Positions 56,392 to 64,000 of a stretch of DNA of 64,000 bases are shown piece by piece. The position numbers and the translations under genes are program-made. Position 1 is the stretch's first letter. Each line of letters begins with the position of its first letter. The notes beneath the pieces are model-generated. The model was not told the DNA's origin. It saw only the letters and a list, made by a program, of their open reading frames with translations, and made no database searches. The stretch comes from Hippea jasoniae. GTDB taxonomy: Bacteria; Campylobacterota_A; Desulfurellia; Desulfurellales; Hippeaceae. The stretch covers positions 21,407 to 85,406 of the forward strand of contig NZ_JQLX01000016.1 of assembly GCF_000744435.1 (NCBI RefSeq), written 5' to 3'.

Positions 56392-57157
56392 ACTTATCTT
56401 TTTTATCTCAAAAACGATAGGATACTTCTTAGTTCCACCGGGTTTTATTGTGCTTTTGCTTATAATAACTTTACTCTTGTTATTTTTAAAAAAGCTAAGA
56501 GCGGCAAAAATACTGCTTATTTTTACGCTTTTTTTAACATATCTTTTATCTATCGAGCCAGTAAAGGATATGCTTCTAAACCCGCTTGAAAATCGATTCA
56601 ATTTTCCACAATCGTTTAGTTGCAACTACATCGTTGTTTTGGGTGGCGGCCAAATATACCACTCAAAAGCCTTTACTAACAAGCCAGCTCCCTCCTGCTC
56701 AACACTAAAACGATTGATTGTAGCTTTAAAAGTCTATAAATCCATCAAAAAACCAATTATTGTAAGTGGCGGCCTGTTGCGTCAAAATGCCTATCCTGAA
56801 GCTTATACGATGAAAAATTTTCTTGTTAGATTAGGGGTTGGTGGCAACATGATTATTGAGGATAACAAAAGCAAAAACACATTTGAAAACGCCCTGTTTG
56901 TCAAAAGAATCGTTAAACACTCAAAAATATGTTTAATCACAAGCGCCTATCACATGCCACGCAGTATGTTAATTTTTAAATCATTTGGCATAAAAGCCCA
57001 GCCAGTGCCAGCAGATTATAGAATTTATCACACATCCTATGGCTATTATTCATTTGTTCCTCATATTGGCTATTTTAGAGATTCCTCTATTGCAATTAAG
57101 GAATATATCGGTATTGCATATTTTTATCTGATTGAGAGATTTTTTAAAAAGGTGTAG
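56381..57157 (+). CDS. YdcF/ElyC-like DUF218 membrane protein
   Basis: A 258-residue protein with two hydrophobic segments at the N-terminus (about residues 5-65) and a DUF218 domain: VVLGGGQIYHSKAF, IIVSGGLLRQNAYPEA, ENALFVKRIV and LITSAYHMPRSMLIFKSFG. ElyC affects envelope and lipid-carrier biology in E. coli; the enzymatic role is unclear. I chose ATG 56381, with GGAG 8 bases upstream, over a TTG two codons earlier. It is the last gene of the leader-controlled unit. Confidence 0.85.
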   Translation: MLYKLIFFISKTIGYFLVPPGFIVLLLIITLLLLFLKKLRAAKILLIFTLFLTYLLSIEPVKDMLLNPLENRFNFPQSFSCNYIVVLGGGQIYHSKAFTNKPAPSCSTLKRLIVALKVYKSIKKPIIVSGGLLRQNAYPEAYTMKNFLVRLGVGGNMIIEDNKSKNTFENALFVKRIVKHSKICLITSAYHMPRSMLIFKSFGIKAQPVPADYRIYHTSYGYYSFVPHIGYFRDSSIAIKEYIGIAYFYLIERFFKKV

Positions 57158-57296
57158 CTAAACAAAGTCTAAAAAGGTCTTGTACAATTCAATAGGTTGT
57201 TGCCAGAAAATTTGTCCCAAAATAGCCCCATTTTGGTTTGAGGGGTTGAAGGTGGTTTTTGGTGGGTCTTGGGATTGGCTGCAAATCAACAAAAAA

Positions 57297-57373
57297 TGGT
57301 GCCCCGAGCAGGATTCGAACCTGCGGCACCAGGATTAGGAATCCTGTGCTCTATCCTACTGAGCTATCGGGGC
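57297..57373 (-). tRNA. tRNA-Arg (anticodon CCU)
   Basis: A complete cloverleaf on the minus strand: acceptor GCCCCGA/TCGGGGC, D-arm with GCTCAGTAGGATAGAGC, anticodon stem CAGGA/TCCTG around loop TTCCTAA (anticodon CCT), T-arm GCAGG-TTCGAAT-CCTGC, and an encoded CCA end. It reads AGG codons. It is the only RNA gene of the standard types found here. Confidence 0.96.
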
Positions 57374-57382
57374 AGCAGGGTT

Positions 57383-57411
57383 TATCTATAAAATTTTATC
57401 TTTCATGTCAA
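57383..57411 (-). promoter_or_regulatory. Candidate promoter of tRNA-Arg
   Basis: On the minus strand TTGACA (57411-57406), a 17-base spacer and TAGATA (57388-57383). The transcript would begin just before the mature tRNA 5' end. Confidence 0.5.
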
Positions 57412-57516
57412 GAAAAAGAGAGCTTTACTTTAAATTTTTAAAACATTATTTCAATATAATTATAATTCCTAAGCACAACAAGGATAAATTGCTACTTAGC
57501 TCTCAAACAATACCAA

Positions 57517-57544
57517 GATAGCTTAACGCATACGTTAAACTATC
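57517..57544. repeat. 28-bp palindrome, candidate operator upstream of FadL-type gene
   Basis: GATAG-c-TTAACG, a 4-base centre CATA, then CGTTAA-a-CTATC: eleven of twelve arm positions match. It ends 75 bases upstream of the -35 box of the porin gene. No T-run follows, so a terminator is unlikely; a dimeric regulator of TetR or GntR type is a reasonable guess. Confidence 0.5.
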
Positions 57545-57619
57545 AAATTAATTTTAAAAAAATAGCAAAAAAATAGCATATATCACTAATTTACTATCAT
57601 TAAAAATCTATAACTTTTA

Positions 57620-57648
57620 TTGACATTTAATATATTTTTTGGTAGAAA
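57620..57648 (+). promoter_or_regulatory. Promoter of the FadL-type gene
   Basis: TTGACA (57620-57625), a 17-base spacer and TAGAAA (57643-57648). AAAGGAGGG lies in the leader just before the ATG at 57686. Confidence 0.6.
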
Positions 57649-57685
57649 AGGTAGGAAAAATTAATTTTTAAAGGAGGGATTTGTT

Positions 57686-59059
57686 ATGAAACGCTGGTTG
57701 TTAGTTGTAGTTCTTTCTTTGGGAACATTATTAACGCTACCGTCAACGATAGCCTTTGCTGGCAATGTTGATACTTACGGCATAGGGGCAAAGGCAATTG
57801 CACTGGGCGGTGCGTATGCAGCTTATGCAGATGGTCCATTTGCAGCATACTATAACCCGGCGGGTTTGACCCAAATAAAAAAACCCACACTCAGTATGGG
57901 TGCAGAATTATTAGATCCAAGCCTAAAATTAGGTAACTACAGAGCCGAAGATTCATATCATAAAATAACCCCATATGGCGTAAGCATAAAAGATACCTCA
58001 CCCAACCTCGTTATTCCTTTTATTGGTTTTGCAATGCCGTTCCCAAATAATGATAGATTTGTATTCGGGATAGCTGCTTATGTACCTTATGGACTTCATA
58101 TTAAATGGGACGATAATTTAGCGAAAAACCCTGCAGCATATAACTCCTACGAATCTTACTATTTCAGAGAAGTTATAAACCCTACTATCGCATATAAAAT
58201 CAATGATAAATGGTCTATAGGTTTTGGTATTCTAATAGGAATGTCAAAAACCGGTACTAAAAATTGGCAATATTTAGATAATGGTACTGTTAACCTACTA
58301 GAGGGAACAAAAATTGAGAGTGACTTAACAGATTATGCAAATTATTCATTTAATGTTGGTATCATGTATAAACCTTCTGATAAATTAATATTGGGCTTAA
58401 CATATAGATCAAGAACCCATACAAATTTCAAGGGTACCGTTAAAGTAAAAGATGCAACAGGAAAAGTACTTCAAAAAGTAAATGCCACAACCACAATAGA
58501 TCATCCTGATCAGATACAATTTGGTATAAGATATATACCCATAAAAAAATTATCTCTTGAGGCTGATATAGAATGGACTCATTGGAGTTTAATCAATAAA
58601 TATACTTCTAATTTCAATCCCGCTCTTGAAATTCCAATTATTTTTGGCCCCATTAATACATATAAAAGCTTGTATAGTAAAACATTTCCAAGGTATTGGA
58701 AAAATACACTTCAATTTAGATTCGGTGCTCAATACAAACTCTCAAATGTTGTCACATTGAGGGGAGGTTATTATTACGATCCCTCACCAATCCCAGATAA
58801 TACATTTGACGCAATATGGCCAGATGGCAACAAAAGCACATTTTCGTTGGGAGCAGGTTTGAATTTTGGTAGGTTAAGTGTAGATTTAGCAGCTCAGTAC
58901 ACTGTTTCGATGCAAAAAAGAATTATCGGAGGTGAAAGCGAGGAATTAAATAGTTCATACCAATCAATTACAACTTCAGGCATACAGAACGGTAAAGTAA
59001 AAACCACCGCCTCTGGACATATTTGGGGTTATGCAATAACACTAAATTACAAATTTTAA
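57686..59059 (+). CDS. OmpP1/FadL/TodX-family outer membrane channel
   Basis: A 457-residue protein with a signal peptide (cleavage after about residue 26, AFA-G) and the family hatch region at the mature N-terminus: GAKAIALGGAYAAYADGPFAAYYNPAGL. The remainder is beta-strand rich and ends in an aromatic ITLNYKF, the usual barrel C-terminus. It carries hydrophobic compounds such as long-chain fatty acids across the outer membrane. Acyl-CoA dehydrogenase and membrane Fe-S reductase genes nearby support a fatty-acid role. Confidence 0.93.
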   Translation: MKRWLLVVVLSLGTLLTLPSTIAFAGNVDTYGIGAKAIALGGAYAAYADGPFAAYYNPAGLTQIKKPTLSMGAELLDPSLKLGNYRAEDSYHKITPYGVSIKDTSPNLVIPFIGFAMPFPNNDRFVFGIAAYVPYGLHIKWDDNLAKNPAAYNSYESYYFREVINPTIAYKINDKWSIGFGILIGMSKTGTKNWQYLDNGTVNLLEGTKIESDLTDYANYSFNVGIMYKPSDKLILGLTYRSRTHTNFKGTVKVKDATGKVLQKVNATTTIDHPDQIQFGIRYIPIKKLSLEADIEWTHWSLINKYTSNFNPALEIPIIFGPINTYKSLYSKTFPRYWKNTLQFRFGAQYKLSNVVTLRGGYYYDPSPIPDNTFDAIWPDGNKSTFSLGAGLNFGRLSVDLAAQYTVSMQKRIIGGESEELNSSYQSITTSGIQNGKVKTTASGHIWGYAITLNYKF

Positions 59060-59065
59060 TCTTTA

Positions 59066-59091
59066 AAGGGAGGACTATTTAGTCCTCCCTT
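59066..59091 (+). terminator. Hairpin after the FadL-type gene
   Basis: An 11-bp perfect stem (AAGGGAGGACT / AGTCCTCCCTT) with loop ATTT starts 6 bases after the stop. Only a short T stretch follows, so termination may be partial or aided by Rho, but position and strength suit a terminator. Confidence 0.7.
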
Positions 59092-59189
59092 ACAAACATT
59101 TGATTCAACAAGTAAGAAACTTTCCACTAAAAAACAAACGCCGGATCTTTTATATATGTAAATTTGGCATCCTAAAAATGATGTAATAA

Positions 59190-59273
59190 AAATCAGATTT
59201 AAAACCTATTGTTCCCGAAAATCCTCAAATTGTTGGAGCACTTGGTGCAGCTTTAGAGGCAGCTAAATGCTAA
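59190..59273 (+). pseudogene. C-terminal remnant of a BadF/HgdC-type CoA-dehydratase activase
   Basis: A 27-codon fragment begins right after two stop codons and reads IVPENPQIVGALGAALEAA before its own stop. This is the conserved C-terminus of 2-hydroxyacyl-CoA dehydratase/benzoyl-CoA reductase activator ATPases. No further part of that protein is visible upstream. It is too short to be functional, and its end overlaps the stop of the convergent channel gene. It seems to be the scar of a deletion. Confidence 0.55.
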
Positions 59274-59890
59274 AGTTTTGGCAATTTCCAGCCAAAAAAT
59301 ATGGCAAGCACCCTTATAACGAACACCACGCAGAATGTGGAATATACAACAATATTGCCATTCAAACCCATCTTAATTGCAATATAAAACCATATAGCGC
59401 CTATAATTGCACATGTTGCATAAAAATCCTCTTTTAAAACAAGGGGTGTTGTGTTGCTTAGAACATCACTAATCATGCCCCCACCTACAGCGGTTAGAAA
59501 GGAAAGCATGATAATGCCTGCTATATTAAATCCGCTGTTGAAAGCCACAACACCACCTGTCACGGCAAAGGCTGCAAGGCCAACGGCATCGAATATTTTT
59601 AAAATAACACTTTTTGATAGATCCTTTGAGGAGATTTTATATATCAACAGCGCAATCAGAATACCTAACGCTGTAAAACCTATATCGTTGTATCCGCAAA
59701 AGGCTGCAGGAGTTCTGTTTGCCAGCACATCCCGTGTTATACCACCACCCAAAGCAGTTAAAAAACCCAAAATCGATACACCTAAAATGTCCAATTTCCT
59801 GTTAATGCCCTTATATGAGCCTGCAATAGCAAAGGCAATTAAGCCAATGTCGTTTGTTATACTGTATGCAAAACCGCCAAGCTCAAACAT
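59270..59890 (-). CDS. Trimeric intracellular cation channel (TRIC/UPF0126) family protein
   Basis: A 206-residue polytopic membrane protein made of two similar halves. Each half has the Gly-rich motifs: GLIAFAIAGSYKG with LTALGGGITRDVLAN, and GLAAFAVTGGVVAF with LTAVGGGMISDVLSN. About seven hydrophobic segments. Prokaryotic TRIC-like proteins conduct potassium or other cations; some relatives may carry glycine. The start ATG is 64 bases from the divergent amidase ATG. Confidence 0.9.
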   Translation of the reverse strand: MFELGGFAYSITNDIGLIAFAIAGSYKGINRKLDILGVSILGFLTALGGGITRDVLANRTPAAFCGYNDIGFTALGILIALLIYKISSKDLSKSVILKIFDAVGLAAFAVTGGVVAFNSGFNIAGIIMLSFLTAVGGGMISDVLSNTTPLVLKEDFYATCAIIGAIWFYIAIKMGLNGNIVVYSTFCVVFVIRVLAIFFGWKLPKL

Positions 59891-59954
59891 TCAAAAACTC
59901 CGTAGAAATTTTGCCGTTTTGATGTTATTTTAAAACAAAAAAGTGGAGGTGTCT

Positions 59955-61442
59955 ATGGCAATCAAAGAATATCCCTATTTTGATGCAACCAAAATTGCAG
60001 AGCTAATAAAAAGCGGTGAACTTTCAAAAAAAGAGGTAGCTGAAGAGGCAATTGAGAGGATAGAAAAGATCAATCCAAAAATCAATGCGGTAATCACAAA
60101 AACCTATGATTATGCCAATAAAGTTAACCAGCAAGTCACAGACAAACCGCTTGATGGGGTGCCTATTTTGCTTAAGGATATATTGCAATCTCTAAAAGGC
60201 GTTAGATACACAATGGGCTCAAAGGCGATGAAAAACTACATAGCTGGTGAGGATTCAGACTATGTTAAGCGGATCAAGCAAACGGGAACCATTATTTTAG
60301 GAAAAACAAATGTGCCGGAATTTGGACTTATGGGCACCACAGAGCCAAGGGCATTTGGTCCCACAAAAAATCCATGGAATTTAAAACATTCAAGCGGTGG
60401 CTCAAGTGGAGGTTCTGCTGCCGCTGTGGCGAGCGGCATGGTACCAATTGCATGTGGTAATGATGGTGGTGGTTCGATAAGAATTCCATCATCCTGCTGT
60501 GGCCTTGTGGGTTTAAAACCATCGAGGGGTAGAACGCCAACAGGACCGGTTTTTGGCGATGTGTGGATGGGTCTTGTAGCAGAGCATGTAATAACAAAAA
60601 GTGTGAGAGATTCTGCTTTGTTGCTTGATTTAACACAGGGTGAAACAGTCGGTGCACCCTATATTATCAAGCCACCTGCAAAACCCTATATTGAAGAAAT
60701 AAAAACACCGCCAGAAAAACTTATGATCGCATTTAATCTTGATTCACCACTTGGAGATAAAATCAATTCAGAGGTTAGACAAAGCGTTGAAAAAACAGCA
60801 AAATTGTTGAGCGATTTAGGACATATCGTTGTTGAAGATAAACCCAAACTTGATTATATGCAACTTGCAAAAAGTTATGTCCTTTTGATGTGTTCTGAGA
60901 CAGCACTGGATATTGAAATAGCATCAAAACTCAGAGGCAAAGAGATAACAAAATCGGAGGTAGAAATCTCCACATGGATTCTGGCAAGGCTGGGTAAAAA
61001 AATTCCAGCTTATGAGATTTCTAAAGCAAAGTTTGTATTTGATAACGCATCGCGTGTAATGGGACAGTTTCACAACAAATACGATATTTATTTAACGCCC
61101 ACACTTGCAGATCTGCCTGCAAAATTGGGTAAGCTTACACCTTCGGCTTTAGAAAATTTTTTAATGAACCTGCTTTCAAGTATTGGCGCTGAAGGAGTTA
61201 TTCACAAAGCCGGTATTCTTGATCAGATAGCATATAAACAGCTCTCCAAACTGCCATTTACACAGCTTGCCAACCAGACAGGTCAACCTGCCATATCACT
61301 GCCCATGGGTTTTACAACAAACGGTTTGCCTGTTGGAGTCCAGCTTATGGCAGCATTTGGCAGAGAAGATTTGCTGTTAAAATTATCGGCCCAGATAGAA
61401 GAAGCCGTTGGGGGATTTTTTAAAAGATTGCCTGATTTGTAA
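59955..61442 (+). CDS. Amidase-signature family hydrolase
   Basis: A 495-residue amidase. The Ser-cisSer-Lys triad is visible: Lys in PILLKDIL, and the two Ser residues in GGSSGGSAAAVASG and GGSIRIPSSCCGLVGLKPSRGR. The substrate could be an aliphatic or aryl amide; a GatA role is unlikely because no gatB/gatC lie nearby. I chose ATG 59955, with GGAGG upstream, over a GTG four codons earlier that overlaps the site. Confidence 0.9.
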   Translation: MAIKEYPYFDATKIAELIKSGELSKKEVAEEAIERIEKINPKINAVITKTYDYANKVNQQVTDKPLDGVPILLKDILQSLKGVRYTMGSKAMKNYIAGEDSDYVKRIKQTGTIILGKTNVPEFGLMGTTEPRAFGPTKNPWNLKHSSGGSSGGSAAAVASGMVPIACGNDGGGSIRIPSSCCGLVGLKPSRGRTPTGPVFGDVWMGLVAEHVITKSVRDSALLLDLTQGETVGAPYIIKPPAKPYIEEIKTPPEKLMIAFNLDSPLGDKINSEVRQSVEKTAKLLSDLGHIVVEDKPKLDYMQLAKSYVLLMCSETALDIEIASKLRGKEITKSEVEISTWILARLGKKIPAYEISKAKFVFDNASRVMGQFHNKYDIYLTPTLADLPAKLGKLTPSALENFLMNLLSSIGAEGVIHKAGILDQIAYKQLSKLPFTQLANQTGQPAISLPMGFTTNGLPVGVQLMAAFGREDLLLKLSAQIEEAVGGFFKRLPDL

Positions 61443-61462
61443 AAAAGAGGGGCTTGTGCCCC
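61441..61462 (-). terminator. Terminator of the Fe-S oxidoreductase gene
   Basis: On the minus strand a 5-bp GGGGC/GCCCC stem with a 4-base loop is followed by TCTTTTTT. It begins 6 bases after the stop at 61468 and reaches the convergent amidase stop. Confidence 0.8.
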
Positions 61463-61467
61463 CCTGA

Positions 61468-63495
61468 TCAATTTTCAAGCTGGCTTTCAACAATCTGTGC
61501 AATATCCATTACCTTCATCTTTTCATCAAGTGAGAGGTCTACAACACCATCACCCAGCATAATATTACAGAACGGGCAGGCCGTTGCTATAACATCGGCA
61601 TTGGTGTGAGAAATCTCTTCGGTTCTGACTTTGTTGATGCGTGTGCCTTCCTCTTCAATCCACATCATGCCGCCACCAGCACCACAGCAAAAACTCTTCA
61701 TCTTGTTGTTCTTTGTTTCAGTCAGTGATGCGCCTGTTGAAGTAATAACACTTCTTGGAGCATCAAACTCACCTGAGTGTCTGCCAAGATAGCATGGATC
61801 GTGGAAAACAACCTTTTTTGCAAAATCTTTCTTGAGCTTTAGTTTGCCCTCTTCAATCAGTTGTTTAATGAATTGAGAATGATGAACAACCTCAAAGAAG
61901 TCTCCGCCAAACTTTGGATACTCATTTTTAAGTGTATAATAACCATGTGGGCAGGTTACAACAATCTTTTTAATGTTATGAGCCCTGAATGTTTCAATGT
62001 TTTCTACTGCAAGGTTGTAGAACAGGTATTCATTACCCAACCTTCTTGCAGAATCTCCACAGCATTTCTCCTTGGTGCCCAATATGGCATATTTTACACC
62101 GGCTTTATTGAGGATTTTAGCAAAAGATTTGGCTATTGCTTTGCCTCTATCATCAAAAGCGCCTGCACACCCCACAAAGAAAAGTATATCGGGATTGGGT
62201 TCTTCATCAATTGTTTTAACCCCTAAATCCTTTGCCCAATCAGCCCTGTAACCAACATTTATGCCCCATGGATTGGCATTGGTCTCAAGGTTGTTAAATG
62301 TTGAAATAAGTTTTTCAGGAAATCTCCCCTCTGTCATAACAAGATAGCGTTTCATATCGATCATAGCCCTGATGTGTTCATTACCCACAGGACACACAGC
62401 CTGACATGCTCCACAGGTTGTACATTGAAATAAAGCCTTCTCCGGTATGCTTACCTGATACTCAACATAAGTTTTTTCTGGTAATTCAAGATCATATTCC
62501 TTAAATAAGGGAACACGGTTTTCTTCGTTATCCTCTTTGTTGCCGAGTAGAATGTCAGCATTTTCAAGTATATTGTCTTTAATTGTAAGCACAATTTCTT
62601 TGGGAACAAGCAGTTTTCCCGTATTGGCAGCAGGACATAATCCTGAGCATCTACCACACTCCGTACAGGCATAGCCATCAAACACCTGCTTCCAGGTTAA
62701 CTCTTCAACCTTTCCAACACCAAAGCTTTCGGCCTCTTCATCCTCAAAGTCGATTTCTCTTAGCTTCATCGATTCATCTAAGTTGACAAAATAGTTGTTA
62801 GGAATAGAGGCAAGAATATGAAGGTGCTTTGAGTGAGGGATAAAATCCAAAAATGCCAGTATTGCAATAACATGAATCCAGTATGCAACCTCATATGCCG
62901 CAAAGCTGTATGATGGATGTAAAATGTTAAAGAAGAATTGAGCCACAAACATATAGGGATTGTTACCTTCTTTTGCAATATCCATCATATCCATAAAAAA
63001 GATGGTAAGCATCAAAATCGTGATCAAGACAAGAATGAAGTAGGCTGAAAAGTGGTAGTTTTCCTTCTTTGGTTTAACAACAAGCCTTCTGTAAAAGCCC
63101 ATACCAACTGCAACTAATACAAGTAAAGCAAATAACTCCTCCAAAAACAGGTAGATGTTGTACGCCTGCGCACCTATAATCACCTCATAGCTAAAACCAT
63201 TAATAAAACCCTTCAGGAATATCTCGATTTCGCCAAAGAGCAGAACAATAAAACCAAAAAACAGCATCATATGCATGATGCCCGTATAGAGAATATCTGG
63301 GTCTGATATCTTAAAGTGGCATAGCTGCAAAAAACCCCTCTTTATTGCCGAAGCTATTCTCTGGGATACTCTATCAAAACGATTTTCTGGCTGGGTAAAC
63401 TTAAGCAACTTGAGTAAAAAACTAACTCTGGCAAAAAATATATACAGGCTGACGATTAAAACAACAGCCAATGCAATGGGTTGAATGTAGCTCAT
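61468..63495 (-). CDS. Membrane-bound Fe-S oxidoreductase with CCG domains (EtfD-like)
   Basis: A 675-residue protein. About five hydrophobic helices at the N-terminus (residues 1-230, NarI-like) are followed by two [4Fe-4S] motifs, CTECGRCSGLCP (about 275) and CTTCGACQAVCP (about 355), and two cysteine-rich CCG domains (FFVGCAGAFDD with CCGDSARRLG, and HDPCYLGRHSG with FCCGAGGGMMW). Proteins of this architecture pass electrons from acyl-CoA dehydrogenases and ETF to menaquinone. It starts 9 bases after the acyl-CoA dehydrogenase stop, which supports that role. Confidence 0.87.
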   Translation of the reverse strand: MSYIQPIALAVVLIVSLYIFFARVSFLLKLLKFTQPENRFDRVSQRIASAIKRGFLQLCHFKISDPDILYTGIMHMMLFFGFIVLLFGEIEIFLKGFINGFSYEVIIGAQAYNIYLFLEELFALLVLVAVGMGFYRRLVVKPKKENYHFSAYFILVLITILMLTIFFMDMMDIAKEGNNPYMFVAQFFFNILHPSYSFAAYEVAYWIHVIAILAFLDFIPHSKHLHILASIPNNYFVNLDESMKLREIDFEDEEAESFGVGKVEELTWKQVFDGYACTECGRCSGLCPAANTGKLLVPKEIVLTIKDNILENADILLGNKEDNEENRVPLFKEYDLELPEKTYVEYQVSIPEKALFQCTTCGACQAVCPVGNEHIRAMIDMKRYLVMTEGRFPEKLISTFNNLETNANPWGINVGYRADWAKDLGVKTIDEEPNPDILFFVGCAGAFDDRGKAIAKSFAKILNKAGVKYAILGTKEKCCGDSARRLGNEYLFYNLAVENIETFRAHNIKKIVVTCPHGYYTLKNEYPKFGGDFFEVVHHSQFIKQLIEEGKLKLKKDFAKKVVFHDPCYLGRHSGEFDAPRSVITSTGASLTETKNNKMKSFCCGAGGGMMWIEEEGTRINKVRTEEISHTNADVIATACPFCNIMLGDGVVDLSLDEKMKVMDIAQIVESQLEN

Positions 63496-63504
63496 CTCCC
63501 CTCC

Positions 63505-64000
63505 CTACTTCATCAGCATCTTGCTTATTACTATCCTCTGAATTTCATTTGTTCCTTCATAGATCTCTGTTATCTTTGCATCCCTGTAGTAGCGCTCCAT
63601 CTCATACTCTGTAATGTAGCCGTAGCCTCCATAGACCTGAAGGGCTTCCTTTGTTACAAAGGTTGCAGCCTCTGATGCTGCTGCCTTTGCTATGGAGGAT
63701 TCAAGGATAAAGTTTCTCTTTGCATCTTTTAGCCAGCCTGCATAGTAGGTTACCCATCTTGCCTGTTCTATTCTCATCTTCATATCTGCAAGCTTGAACT
63801 GTATTGCCTGAAATGCAGAGATGGGTTTACCAAACTGTTTTCTCTCCTGAGAGTATTCTATGGCTCTTTCAAAGGCTCCCTCTGCAATACCTAAAGCCTG
63901 GGCAGCTATACCAACCCTGCCACCATCCAAGGTATCCATTGCAATCTTGAAGCCTTCTCCTTTTTTACCAAGTAGGTTTTCCTTTGGTATTTTTACATTA
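63505..64000 (-). CDS. Acyl-CoA dehydrogenase, C-terminal part (truncated by window end)
   Basis: The last about 164 residues of a short-chain-type acyl-CoA dehydrogenase, open to the window edge. Visible are NLLGKKGEGFKIAMDTLDGGRVGIAAQALG, split by the usual helix, RKQFGKPISAFQAIQFKLADM, EALQVYGGYGYITEYEMERYYRDAK, and the catalytic Glu in IYEGTNEIQR. It probably oxidises butyryl-CoA or a similar acyl-CoA. It is transcribed with the Fe-S oxidoreductase gene. Confidence 0.93.
   Translation of the reverse strand, partial: NVKIPKENLLGKKGEGFKIAMDTLDGGRVGIAAQALGIAEGAFERAIEYSQERKQFGKPISAFQAIQFKLADMKMRIEQARWVTYYAGWLKDAKRNFILESSIAKAAASEAATFVTKEALQVYGGYGYITEYEMERYYRDAKITEIYEGTNEIQRIVISKMLMK

Larger units (their letters stand above)
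57374..57685. other. Intergenic region tRNA-Arg to FadL-type gene
   Basis: A 312-base gene-free, very AT-rich stretch. It holds the tRNA promoter on the left, a 28-bp imperfect palindrome at 57517-57544, two adjacent copies of an 11-base A-rich repeat AAAAAAATAGC (57556-57566 and 57567-57577), and the porin-gene promoter at 57620-57648. I see nothing else. Confidence 0.7.

Noticed and set aside
57217..57236. CCAAAAT/ATTTTGG hairpin between the ydcF-like gene and tRNA-Arg
   Set aside because: The stem is AT-rich and has no clean T-run on either strand, so it is too weak to call a terminator.
57158..57296. Possible integrative-element attachment site next to the tRNA-Arg 3' end
   Set aside because: I found no second copy of the tRNA end, no integrase gene and no shift in base use around it.
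57259..57441. A 60-codon open frame on the plus strand
   Set aside because: It is read across the antisense of tRNA-Arg; its peptide is the well-known tRNA artefact and it has no ribosome binding site.

Overview
The window reads as an AT-rich chromosome segment of an anaerobic, respiring, motile Gram-negative bacterium. The gene set fits a sulfur-reducing, moderately thermophilic member of the Desulfurellales (Hippea/Desulfurella type) best. It includes a tungsten-type aldehyde:ferredoxin oxidoreductase, a complex I operon without the NADH-oxidising subunits NuoE/NuoF, NfnAB, a very large NAD-glutamate dehydrogenase, FadL-type outer-membrane protein, acyl-CoA dehydrogenase with a membrane Fe-S reductase, and flagellar/chemotaxis genes. 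This assignment is inferred from gene content, not from a database search. I see no phage, insertion sequence, CRISPR array or rRNA.

Layout. 1-2859 (minus): aldehyde oxidoreductase operon with its MoaD-like and ThiF-like partners and the start of a probable radical-SAM maturase. 3017-4544 (plus): TPR lipoprotein and a SAM hydroxide adenosyltransferase-like protein. 15294 down to 4474 (minus): one tightly packed run argD-pgpA-cinA-thpR-recA-pilT-recX-alaS-small coiled-coil gene-Memo-comEC, which mixes housekeeping with natural-transformation functions. 27463 down to 15370 (minus): nuoABCDGHIJKLMN with its own promoter and terminator. It is preceded by nfnA-nfnB (29846-27589), which could connect ferredoxin, NAD(H) and NADP(H) pools. 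39161 down to 29883 (minus): cheB-fliM-fliN/Y followed by murA, hisG, UDG, aroB and envelope-protein genes. 39276-41634 (plus): aconitase and a DsrE-like protein. 47694 down to 41699 (minus): hisF, mog and the giant glutamate dehydrogenase. 47791-50720: an orphan secreted protein, an NRDE protein, an Ogg2-like glycosylase and rsgA. 50849-54084 (plus): metallo-hydrolase, adenine deaminase and tRNA methyltransferase. 54105-57157 (plus): a leader RNA controlling a bacterial dynamin, a gamma-glutamylcyclotransferase-like protein and a YdcF/ElyC-like protein. 57297-64000: tRNA-Arg(CCU), a FadL-type porin, a TRIC-like channel, an amidase, a membrane Fe-S oxidoreductase and the 3' part of an acyl-CoA dehydrogenase gene.

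The most striking observation is the leader at 54105-54180. Its sequence and base pairing match the fluoride (crcB) riboswitch aptamer: a P1 hairpin with an 8-nt loop, a second hairpin, and a 6-bp pseudoknot GAGGUU:AACCUC. It is followed by a hairpin that would hide the Shine-Dalgarno sequence of a dynamin-family GTPase. I know of no fluoride riboswitch in front of a dynamin gene, and no fluoride exporter is present in the window, so this may be a new fluoride-responsive membrane or GTPase system. Other points of interest are a complex I without NuoEF next to NfnAB, a symmetric divergent promoter between cheB and aconitase, a SAM hydrolase homologue whose usual catalytic His appears to be Glu, and a 28-bp palindrome upstream of the FadL-type gene.
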